Shown: piece after piece, positions 33,633 through 43,762 of the stretch
Numbering within the stretch: the first letter of the stretch is position 1
Layout: every line of letters starts with the position of its first letter
Assembly: GCA_029339195.1 (NCBI GenBank)
Contig: JAPTJF010000179.1
Coordinates: 1 to 64,000 of the forward strand
Direction of reading: 5' to 3'
DNA: 64,000 bases
Source: Micractinium sp. NFX-FRZ
Taxonomy: Eukaryota > Chlorophyta > Trebouxiophyceae > Chlorellales > Chlorellaceae
Notes under the pieces: generated by a model
The model's database searches: none
What the model saw: only the letters and a program-made list of their open reading frames with translations
Told to the model about the DNA's origin: nothing
Made by a program: the position numbers and the translations under genes

Positions 33633-35400
33633 ATGTCGACTTTCGCACAGTCTGTGGCAGCCAGCAGACCAGTGCAGCAAGCTCGGCAACGCGCACAAGA
33701 AGCAGGTGCGCTCTAATTGATGCACTGAGCGGCGGCAGACTGGTAGCAGTTGCGGTGGCGGCGGGGCGGCGGCAGGGTGACGGCAGCAGGTGGCAGGCAG
33801 CTGTTCTTTGGCACACCTTCCCTCTCGCCATGCACCAACCCTGCAGGGGGCCGTCTTCAGGTACATCGCGGCGCTCGCACCCACCGGGCATGCACGCCAC
33901 GTGCACAGGCGGCAGGCGGCGACGCAAGCAGCGCAGCAGGCAGCAGCGGCGGCAGACCTGCGGCGGCGCCCAGGGAGGTGCTGGATCGGCGGCAGCGCAG
34001 CAAGATTGACTTGAGCGATGACCGCCTGTTCTACAGCTCCCCACGCCTGGTGCACCATCTCGATGCCGGCTTTCGGGCGCAGCTGACGCAGCTGTTTCGG
34101 GAGCGCATCCCAGAAGGGGCGGCCGTGCTGGACCTGTGCAGCAGCTGGGTGGGTGACCTCCTGCAGCGCCCCGCCTGCACGCTCTGCTTGTGCGATCCTG
34201 CACAATCTCTGGCACCGTCTTTTGACAAACCAGTACCATCCTGCTTTCCACGCGCTGCCTTGACTGTGACCCTGCTCACGAAACCCGTTCCTGCCCCATC
34301 TCCTGCCCCTGCTCATCCAACGTGCGCCCACCCCTGCCCCTGCAAACTGCTCCCGCCCCTGGCATGCAACCCGCCTATGCACACCTTTGCTGCCCCTGCT
34401 CATCACCCCCCACCCCCTTTCAGGTGAGCCACCTGCCGGCAGAGAAGAGCTACTCTCGTGTGGTGGGGCACGGCCTGAATGCTGCGGAGCTGGGGCGCAA
34501 CCCCCAGCTGAGCGAGTTCTTTGTGCGGTGAGGGGGATGCCAAAGGGCGTGTGCGGGCTGGAGGGGCAGGGGGCGAGGGCGGCAAGTAGGTGCATGGCGA
34601 GGTGGTAAGACAGGAGGGAGGGGACAAAGGCAGTAGGGCAGTAGGGCGCAGGACTTTGGGAGTTGGGGCATGACAGCGGCAGCAAGCCCCTCTCCCAGCC
34701 GCCCTCCTGCCCTGAGCCCCGCCGGCCTCCCCACAACCGCCCTCTCCTCCCTGCCACTCTACCATCCACCCCACGCCTGGCTGCCGCAGCAACCTGAACA
34801 CAGACCCCGACGGCTGGGCCATCGCTGATGCCAGCCTGGACGCCGTCGTGTGTACCGCCTCGGTGCAGTACATGCAACAGCCGGGGGCGGTGTTTGCAGA
34901 GATTGCGCGGGTGCTGCGCCCGGGCGGCATCCTCATCATGGCCTTCTCCAACCGCATGTTTTACGAAAAGGTAAACGCGGGGCTGGCTCGTGCAGGCGGC
35001 AGATGCTTGCTGGTGGCGGCGTGGGTCCACTGCCTATGGGTGCCGGCAGCTGGGCCTGCCACTCTGTCCTCCAGCCTGCCGGCGCTGCTGTGCATGCTGT
35101 GCACCCCGCCTGCTGCCCCTCACCCGCCTTCCGGCCTCCTCCACCCCGTGCTAGCCGCTCCCCCAACCCGCCCCCCCCCTGCAGGCCATCGCTGCCTGGC
35201 GGGACAACAGCGACTATGGGCGGTGCACCCTGGTCAAGTCGTATGTCGCGGCCACGGGCGCCTTTGGGGAGCCAGAGCTTGTGCGGGGTGTGGAGATGCC
35301 GGAGCAGGGCCCGCTGCAGCGGCTGCAGCAGTGGGGGCAGGCGCTGATGGGGGGCGGCGCCTCCGACCCATTCTTTGCTGTGGTGGCGTACCGGCATTGA
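33633..35400 (+). CDS. Plastid-type SAM-dependent methyltransferase
   Basis: Class I SAM-dependent methyltransferase of a lineage conserved in cyanobacteria and plastids; its substrate is unknown. Five exons: 33633-33705, 33847-34148, 34424-34527, 34790-34970, 35185-35400, 291 residues, all phases consistent. The N-terminus (MSTFAQSVAASRPVQQARQR) and the basic, Ala-rich stretch after it look like a chloroplast transit peptide. Then come KIDLSDDRLFYSSPRLVHHL, the SAM-binding motif I region AVLDLCSSW (residues 117-125, split by intron 2), VVGHGLNAAELGRNP, LDAVVCTASVQYMQQP, and VLRPGGILIMAFSNRMF (motif for the beta5 region). The order closely follows the cyanobacterial type 11 methyltransferases that I know. 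The unusual motif I (LCSSW in place of GxGxG) is typical for this group. A TGTAA signal lies at 35527-35531. Confidence 0.88.
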
Positions 35401-36084
35401 GCGGGGGCGGCAGGCAGCACGGGCAGCCAAGGAGGACGCAGACGGTGTTGCTGTGGGCCTGGAGCTCCTCCTCTCGCCTGCCAGTCTGTTGTGTATGAAT
35501 GCACCCATACATTGGTTTCTCGTCACTGTAACGTTATGTTCAGACATGCTAGTATGAACAGTAAAGTGGCACGCTGTTGATCCTATGTCCTGCATGCGCC
35601 AGCTTAGCCTAGCGTGCCTCGTCAGCTCCCGTCCATCAGCTGCGTTCAGGTGGGTGTGCACCGCTCTCCCCTCGGATGCATCAAACTTTGGAGTACTCCT
35701 AGCACCGGTAATTTAAGACCGCAAGTCCCGTGCCAAAAGCAGACGACGGGTGCTGTCTTGGCTTCTCACACGCACAGCCCCTCCTGCATGCCGCCACGTC
35801 TCCTTGGTGCGAGCTTTTGTGTTGACGCTTCTGGCATCGGCACGCTCGGCTGGGCCAATGGCTGCGCCCTTGTTTTGGCATCTCTCGCAGCCTGACCCGG
35901 GACCGGGACTCGACCCGCTGTGAGCGCAGCAGTTGGGTGGCCAGCAGAGTTGCGTCCACTTGCAGCAGCAGTCCGTGCGCCGCTGGTGCGGCCGCCGCGG
36001 CTGCCACCGCTGCTGAGCCCCTGCTTGGCTCCTCCCCTGATCAGCATCACTGTTGCTGCTGCAGAAGCAGGCTCGGTTGCCAGC
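35401..36084. other. Intergenic between methyltransferase and GT61 genes
   Basis: Contains the methyltransferase 3' untranslated region with its TGTAA signal (35527-35531), then the presumed promoter and leader of the glycosyltransferase gene. The frame upstream of 36085 stays open, so a longer N-terminus is possible. Confidence 0.5.
35527..35531 (+). terminator. TGTAA polyadenylation signal of methyltransferase gene
   Basis: TGTAA about 127 bases after the stop. Confidence 0.65.
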
Positions 36085-39000
36085 ATGGATATTGACTCAG
36101 CACGAACCTCCCCTCGACAATCCACACGACTGACATCAGCGTCGCCTGGTTGGCAGCGGTGTCGGCTGGCAGCCGTTCCAGCCGCCTGGCAGTGGCGTAC
36201 GCTTGCAGCGGCGCCTCGAGTGGCGGTGTGCACGCTCCTGCTGCTGCTGGCTGCCGCCGCACTGCAGCTGCTGCTGCCGTCCCGTGGAGCCCCGGCAGCA
36301 CCCACCCTAGCACCCAGGCAGGAGGTCAGCCAGCCCACCTCCGGGCAGGACACCAGCCCGCCCGCCTCCCCGTTCAGCGACTGCCCAGCACTGAGCAGCG
36401 TCCCACAGGGGTGCTTTGAGCTGCGGCAGGCTTGCCTGGACGCTCGCTGGGTGGTGCTTCACGGCCCAGAGTACCAGCCGGGCAATGGGGCCGCCCCCTC
36501 CCAGCCCCTGCCCTCCTACCCGCCCCTGGCTCAGGCCAACTTCCCCTTCCCACCCGACCTGGTGGGGGACAGCAACCCGGACTACCTTGGGATGCCACAC
36601 CTTCTGACGCCTGAGCCCCTGTCCTTCCGCCCCACCAGCCGATACGAGCCGCGGGGCACTGCTGACCCTCGGGTGGGGCGGGTGGGGCTTGCCCAGTAAG
36701 GATGGGTGGGGAAGCAGTCTTGGGCTGGGGCCGGGAGGGCAGGGGGCTCTTGACTTGTGGTGGTGCTTGGAGACAGGTGGCGTAACAGGCAGCCAGCTTA
36801 AGCCAGCTTCGGTGCATGCTGCCCGCCTGCTTGCTTGCCTGGTCCGCTTGTCCATTGCTCAAGCTGCCGTGAAGGTGCAGCACTGATGCACGGCACACTA
36901 TACGGACCCTCTGAAGCCTGCCCCGTGTGAACCCACGCATCCATCCACCCTCCCTGCGTGCAGTGGTCCTGCCAGGTGCCGCTCATTCTGCAGAGCCCCT
37001 ACCTGCTCAACTTTGCACACGTCCTGGGCAACGCCGCCCCTTGGCTGTATGCCTGGCTGGTCATAGGCGGCGACGACCAGCTGGCAGAGCGCGCGATTGT
37101 GGCTGTTGCCACGCCTTGGGAGCTGGCGCTACCCGCTTGGGCGCACGTCCTGCTGCAGCCCATGTCCCGCCGCCCGCTGACCACGCTGGCAGAGTGAGTA
37201 GCTATACCTTGTGAGGCAACTCGTTTGTTATTTAAGCAGTGGCCAAATTTGGGAAGATATATGTATGGAAATGGTGATGGGAAGCAGTTGGGCTTGGCAT
37301 GGGGTGCGTAGGCCGCCCACTGAGGTGTCTAGCCCAGCCATGCTGGCACTAAGCTTCCCAGACACTGCAATGCCCACCCGCTGCAGCCTGGGCGGGCGCG
37401 GCAGCAACCACAGCAGGTGCTTTGCCAGCATGCTGCTGTGCACCCAGCCGCACCTGTGGCCGAGCTCCCGGGTGTGGCAGGCATCCCAGCACACCCTGCG
37501 GCACTGGCAGCCCCGCTGGTCGGCTGTGCACCCCAACATCACATGGCGCTCCAGCCCTACACCCCTGGCTGCGCCCCCAGCCCAAGGCGGCGCCGGCAAT
37601 GCCAGCAGCACAGCGCACTGGACGAGAGGCGGCAACAGCGGCACGGGGGGGCAGCGCGTGTGGCGCGTGCTCTTCCAGGCGCGCAGCACAGCGGTGCGCC
37701 AGTTTGCCAACCTTGACGAGCTCTTGGACAGCTGTGCCAGCTGGCAGTACCTCGACAGCGGCGGTACGCTGCACAGCGCAGCGTGCGGGGTGTGGCCCTC
37801 CCACCCCATGCCTGGCGCCATGGCTGTGGCCCAGGCGGCCGACGTCGCTGTGGGTGTGCATGGGTCAGGAGTGGCCAACATGTTCCTTATGCGCCCAGGC
37901 AGTGCCTTCATAGGTAGGTGGGGCAGCCTGGGTTCATGCTCAATGCCGTGTGCTGCCGTCGCCGGCACTGCGTCCGCTGCCTCCACCACTGCAGTTGCCG
38001 TCGACAGCACCGCGCCTGCTGCTTGTCGCACTTGAGGGCGGCGCGGTACTGCCCTGGCTGCCTGACGTGCAGCGCCTCGTGCCTCCCCACTGGCTGCCTG
38101 CCGCCCTGCAGAGGTGATCCACCCTGACTGGGACCACCGCTTCTTTCAGGTGTGGAACGACATGGACCCAGAGTCGCAGGTGGGCGGGCATGGCTTTGAG
38201 CTCTCCTTCATATCCTGGTTATTTCTTCCAGGGGTCTGCCCAGGGTGAGCTGTGCGCCGGCATTGCATGGTGCCGCAACGAGTCGAAGCAACCTGCCATG
38301 TGCCGTCAGGCCGCTTGCGTCTTCCCTTGCACTCTGCCCTGCCCCACCCCGTGCCCCACCCTGGCCGCCCCCCTGCCTGGCTCCTGCCCACATCCCTGGT
38401 CCTGCTCCTGCCCCTTCCCATGCTCCTCCCTTCCATCTTCCCTGCCATCCTTCCCTCTTTCCCCGACACCTCGCCTTGCGCATGTTTGCCTTGTCTGCAG
38501 GTGCACTGGTGGGGCCTCCTGATCACGGACCGGCGCCTGTTCAGCCCAGGAGAGCACGAGCTGCGGCAGCGCAGGGCTGGGGTCAAGCCCTACAGCGGGG
38601 AGTGGGGGCCCAGTGAGCATGGCGGGGTGGGGGGCGCGGTGCTGCTGTGTGCTGTGCTGTGCGGTGTGATGCGTTGTGCTGCGCCCAGCCCCTTCTGCTG
38701 CACACGTTTGGGCCACCCTATGCCTGCATTCCCGGATGCCGGGGCACATCGTGGCTGCCACCTGGCACAACCCTGCACTGCCTGATACACAAGATGAACA
38801 GCACCGCCCGCGACGGAATCACCCTTGCATCAAACGGGGGACCCTGTACTGGAAACGATGTGGCTGAAGACACACCCCTGCACCCCGCCCCTGCCATATG
38901 CCCGCCCGCAGTGATGCGGGACCGCAACGTGCGCCTCCCCTGGAAGCACCTCCGGGCGGTACTGGACCAGGTGGCGCGACTCAATGGCAGTACAGTGCAG

Positions 39001-39117
39001 TACCGCCAGCTGGCAGCTGCTGGTCCGGTGCTGAGGGAGGTGGCGCCACCTGGGCCCCGGTGGTTCTGGAGGCTGCACTACCGGTGGCAGCGCTGGCAAT
39101 GGACGCGGCAGCAGTAG
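36085..39117 (+). CDS. GT61-type glycosyltransferase (DUF563)
   Basis: Golgi type II membrane glycosyltransferase, likely acting on glycoproteins or cell-wall glycans. Six exons: 36085-36672, 36964-37193, 37387-37913, 38112-38179, 38501-38612, 38912-39117, 576 residues, phases consistent. The exon 1 donor could also be 9 bases later (36681). Layout: cytosolic basic tail, one membrane span (about residues 45-64), stem, then the catalytic region. This includes the QSPYLLNFAHVLGNAAPWLY segment and, in exon 3-4, the family hallmark ADVAVGVHGSGVANMFLMRP followed by EVIHPDWDHRFF. That last part is the most conserved portion of GT61 (xylosyl/arabinosyltransferases and EOGT relatives). The acceptor sugar and donor cannot be told from sequence. 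The ATG chosen gives a short cytosolic tail; the frame is open upstream. It is convergent with Ran. Confidence 0.85.
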
Positions 39118-39342
39118 CACCCTGCGTGTGCAACCAGCTGCCGCGCAGGCAGAGCGTTGCACGCACTGTGATGTGTGCACATTTGTTGCCCATGTTGCCA
39201 GGGCCAAGCTAAGCTCACAAGGCAAAGGTGGACGCCGCCCAGCCTGCCCAGCTCCTGGCACCTCTTCCTCCTGACTGCTGCTTGCCATGCTGCGTGGGAC
39301 GTGTTGCTGCTCCTTCCCTTCATTTCTCGACACGTGCCCTCA

Positions 39343-39347
39343 TGTAA
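39343..39347 (+). terminator. TGTAA polyadenylation signal of GT61 gene
   Basis: TGTAA about 226 bases after the GT61 stop. Confidence 0.6.
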
Positions 39348-39382
39348 CCTGGCAGTGCCAAGCCTTTCTACTCGTGCGCGGT

Positions 39383-39387
39383 TTACA
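39383..39387 (-). terminator. TGTAA polyadenylation signal of Ran gene
   Basis: TTACA on the plus strand, i.e. TGTAA on the minus strand, about 400 bases past the Ran stop and only 36 bases from the opposing GT61 signal. Confidence 0.5.
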
Positions 39388-39783
39388 CAACGTTGCAGTT
39401 GCATGCCCCGGAGCACACAAGGCTGCCTGGTTGGGCTGGGTGGGGTCGGGTTTTGTATTTGAGCATGTGCCACGCACCCCACACCCGCGGCGGAGCTGCG
39501 CAGCCGGTGGGGCATGGGGCGGGCCGAGGGGATGAAGCTGGAAGGGGAGAGGAAGAGCTGGGGTTCAGAGCAAAGCTTGGAAGCACAAGCTGCGGGCTGC
39601 TGCTGCTACGGCCTGCCGTCGCCAGCCGCAAGCGCCGCCGGCTGTTGCCGCACGAGTGCGCGCCTGATGCAGCGCACTTAGCGGCACAGGGTGGCGTCAG
39701 CTACGGCTGCCTCAACAGGCCGGGCGGTGAGCGTGCCGCCAAGGATTCTACCAACATGGTTGCCTGCTTGCTTGCCCGCCCGG

Positions 39784-42498
39784 CTACTCGGCGATGTCGT
39801 CGTCGTCGCCGTCGGGCAGCGGCATGTTGGCCGCTTCCTGCAGCTGCTTCTCGTACTCCTGCTGCTGCTGCAGGTCGATCTGCACCTCCGGGGGGGCCAG
39901 CGCCACCTGCTCCACAAAGTGCAGGTTGGGGTCCCCCACCAGCTTGCGCGCCAGGTACAGGAACGGCTTCTCGTAGTTGTAGTTGGACTTGGCGGAGATC
40001 TCGTGGTACTGCAGGTTCTTCTTGCGGTGGAAGGTGACCTGAAGGTGGGCGGGCGGGGGCAGCGGGTGGAGCAAAGGCGGGTGGTGAGGTGGCGCGATGG
40101 GCGTGGATGCCAAAGGCTGAAGGTGAGCACATGTGAGAGGCGGGGAGGGAGGGGAGCGGGGACGACTGCGAGGAGCATGCCACGGCGAGAGCGGCTGCTA
40201 CCACCCACAGATGGCGGAGGCAAGTTGCGGCCTTCGTCCGACCGCACAGCAGCGCAACCCTGCCCACCAGTGGGCACACCCACCCTGGCGGCACCCTCAC
40301 CTGCTTGGGCTTGACCTGGCGGTTCTTCACGTCCACCTTGTTGCCGCACAGAACAATGGGGATGTTCTCACACACGCTGCGCGGGGGCAGGGCGGGGCAG
40401 GGCGGGGCAAGCAGGGGGAGGGTGAGCCATTGCGAAGGGCAACAGCACCAAGGGGGGTGTGTTCGCACACGCTCCAGGGCAGGCAGGGCCAAGGCAGGCA
40501 GGGGGAGCCGTGGGGGCGTGCAGCAGGCTGGAGAACGGGACATCTGCTGCTGTGCCTGCACGAGCACACACCCTGCCTGCTCAGCCGCCACGCTGTCGCA
40601 GCAGGCTGGTGCCGGGCTGCCAGGCGCAAGCTCACCGGCACAGGTCGCGGTGCCAGGTGGGCACGTTCTTGTAGGTAAGGCGCGAGGTGACGTCAAACAT
40701 GATGATGGCGCACTGACCGTGGCTGCATGGGGGCGCAGGCGTGGAGGCAAGCAGGCAACAGGAGGGAGTTGAGCGGGCGCAGGGAGGACAGCAGCTGATT
40801 GAGGAGGACAGCAGAGCGACGGCCTGGGCGACAGGCTGGCACGGTGGCCGCCAGTAGTGCAACCTGCACCCGCCTGCCTCCGCGTCTGCCCAGCCACATT
40901 TCCTGCTAGCCCCGTGCTCCGCCAGGCCCCGACAACTCGCCACCGAAAACTGCGTTTCCGCTCACGCCCACCCCCTGCCCAGGCCTCACATGTAGTACCC
41001 ATCGCGCAGGCCGCCAAACTTCTCCTGCCCCGCCGTGTCCCAGCAGTAGAACCGGATCTTGCCGCGGTTGGTGGTGAAGTCCAGAGGGTGCACCTCCACA
41101 CCAATGGTGGCTGCGGGGGAGGAAGGCAGAGGGACGGGGAACGTGTGGGTGGCAGGTGAGAGGGTGGAAGCGAGGGCAGGGGCAGGAGGAAGAGTGGGCG
41201 GGTTGAGGCGTGGCGTGCAGGCGAGGGGGCATCTTGAAAGCAGCGGCTACTGGGGCGAGCCCTTCCACACTCTGATCCAACTCGGGCGCAAAGCACGCCA
41301 CCGCCTTCCTCTGCCTGGCTGCTTGCATGCTGCATGCTGCTGCCTAGCTGGACCTGGCTGCCTAACTCTGCCTAGCCAGGCTGGCTGCGATACTCACGCT
41401 CGTACTTCTTCTCAAACTCGCCCGTCAAGTGGCGCTTCACAAAAGTGGTCTTGCCTGGAAAGCAGGAGTTGAGAGAGGGAGGGCGAGTGGGAACGGGAGG
41501 GGGGCCGGGGCAGTGGTAAGCAGGCAGACGGATGCCCAGCTGCAGCAGGGCAGGGGCCTGACCAGCACCTTCCTGACCGAGCAGCCGGCGCATGCCGGCA
41601 TGAAGATGTGCACAGCTCAGGCTGCCTCTGGCATGCAGCGTGCATTCACGCCTGGCCCATTAGACCTCTGGCCCATTGGAGCACCACCCCTGCCCCGGCG
41701 CCCCACCTGTGCCGCCATCTCCAACCAGCACCAGCTTGAACGAAGGCACGTTCGGGTCGCTAGCCTGGCCCGGAAGAGCCTGCGGGGGAAGTTGAAAGGA
41801 AGGGGTGGCCAGGTACAGGTTGGTGACACAGCTGGCGATGCTGCAGTTGCTCTCGGGATAGGAATTTGAAAGGAGAAGGCAGCAGAGCCTGAGAAGGCAG
41901 CAGAGCCAGAACAGAAGGCCAGCTCAGGCAGCAGGTGTCTAGGGAGAGCCTGAGCTGGTGTTGGGAGTGAAAGGGGGCGACGCTGGTGCACTGCCACAAG
42001 CGAGGAATGGAGCCCAATCCATTGAGCCAGGCAAAGCAGGGAGCCTGCAGCTTCCAGCCACTGATGCGAGTGCATCAGCAAAAAGGCAGCTTGCTCTGGC
42101 CGGCCCGGCAGCTGGCTTTGCGGCAGCACGGGCTGCCGCCGCCGGCGCTCAGGCCAGCAGTCACAGGCGCCGGCTGGCGGGGCGTCAGCTAAAGTGTGGC
42201 TGAGCTTAACTAGTAACGAGTCGTGAGCCAGCCAAAAAGTTGCAATGTCGCTCCCACACCCCAGTCAAGTTTGAGTTGGGTGTGCCCACGGACTGCCACC
42301 CGCGTGCAGCATCCTCCCAAAAAAGCCGTGGCTTGCAAGGCAATCAAACTGGATGCTGAGGCCCACGATCGAGTTGCCGCTCATGCCACTTCTAGGCGCT
42401 GCATGATGGGAGAGCGCTGCGCTGCAGCAGGCACACAGCAGGGAGCGGCTGCACAGACCCCCGGACCAGGCAGCGGGAAGCGGGGCGGCGCTCACCAT
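39784..42498 (-). CDS. RAN: GTP-binding nuclear protein Ran
   Basis: Small GTPase that drives nucleocytoplasmic transport and spindle assembly. Seven coding exons read right to left: 42496-42498, 41707-41779, 41398-41454, 40990-41110, 40636-40722, 40301-40376, 39784-40038, 223 residues with all phases consistent. The first coding exon contributes only the ATG, which continues into ALPGQ as in plant Ran (MALPNQ). Motifs: P-loop GDGGTGKT at 21-28, the switch I region leading into [32 protein letters not shown] (switch II), NKVD and SAK for guanine recognition, and an acidic C-terminal tail (DGDDDDIAE) corresponding to the DEDDDL tail that binds Ran-binding proteins. There is no C-terminal prenylation Cys motif, as expected for Ran. 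Identity is near certain. Confidence 0.98.
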
Positions 42499-43762
42499 GC
42501 TGCTGCTGCCCTCTCTCCACTGGCGCCCGCCGATCAAAGAACAGGTGCGATGGCCGGCCTAGCCTTGGCTGGCTTGGCAGATAGGTGTGCAGTGGTCCAG
42601 GAGCGCCAAATGTGGCAACGAGGGCCCGGACTCGAAGTTTGAGCCGCCGCCGACCTTCCTCCCGGGCGGCTCCCCATGCAGCCGGGAGACATGACGATCG
42701 TCAATTGAGGAGTTTTGCGGTCTACAGGAGCGGTGGGTGGTATTGCAGCTCTCCTGTTGGCAAGCGGCTGGCAAGCGGGGGGAGAGCGGCCGCGGAGGAC
42801 TGTACAAGCGCCTCTCGCCGGCAGGCAAGGAGCCGTGCACCTCTACGGCGATTAAGAACTGATGACAGCAGCGGCCGAGCCGGGGCCGGTCCAGGGAGGG
42901 AAGCAGCGGCGGCGGTTGGCAAGTGTGGCGGGTGGGTGGCTGCGCCGCCTGCCGCCGCTTAGCAAGCACATCCAACTAGAGCCCTGAAGAGTGGAGATGT
43001 GGCGTTATTTTAAGGCGTGTTTTCAGTTGCATTGAGCAGGAACAAACTCAGACACGAAGGGGTGCACGCAGACGACGTCAGTCATAGCGCACCGATGGCG
43101 GGATGCGCCCCCACTCGTACCCTGCACCTTCCAACCTACCCAGCCTCGTGCCCTGAGCTTATGGTGTAACTATGCCTGAACCATGCGTACCTGCAGCTAT
43201 AGCCCACTTCGATCAAAATTGACCTTCCTGTGCTGACGTGTGTGACATCTCGCGGGGCTCCGCGTCCGTTCGCCCAATCGAGTGCCGCAGGCTGGGGCCC
43301 CTTGTTGCCTGCCTGCCTGTACACTGCCCCGGACACTTGAGGGAGTAGCAGCAACCGGTCGTTGATAGGATTTGAATGGGCGTGCTAAGTGGAGACGTGA
43401 GCTGGTTTAATTAGCACCACAGCCTGTGGCAGGGTGCGGTTGCTCGGCCCTGCGGCCGCAGCCCAGCCCAGCCCAGCTGACTGGTGTCATTGCAGTAATG
43501 CTGCAGGTGTTTCCCTATCAACCCTGTGAAGGTGTGCTCTGGATCAAGATTATGTTGAGGCCCAGTTCAACCCGGCAGCAGCATGAGCTGAGCTGCCCCA
43601 CATGCCACCCCGCCGGGGGTGCTGTATGCCCGCTGAGCTGGCCGTGTTGGCCGTGGCCTGCCGGAAGATAACGGCGCTGGCTTTATGGCTCAACGCGCAT
43701 GCCACAGCGGCATCGCCTTTGGGCGGCCTTCCCCTTGCCCCCCTTTGCCCTGCGGCCTCTCG
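42499..43762. other. Divergent intergenic, Ran promoter / Gln-His-rich gene promoter
   Basis: Contains the Ran 5' leader and promoter at the left and the start region of the next plus-strand gene at the right. Short CCCAG repeats lie near 43458-43478. Frames open upstream of 43763 (possible in-frame ATG at 43685) could extend the next protein. No other gene seen. Confidence 0.5.

Larger units (their letters stand above)
39118..39783. other. Convergent 3' regions, GT61 / Ran
   Basis: No coding exon seen. Two opposed TGTAA signals (39343-39347 plus, 39383-39387 minus) mean that the two transcripts end almost at the same place and may overlap slightly. Confidence 0.55.

Noticed and set aside
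33148..34251. Long minus-strand frame (367 codons) as an upstream extension of APC5
   Set aside because: Low-complexity Arg/Ala/Pro sequence lying antisense to the methyltransferase gene; APC5 already has a good start at 33172.
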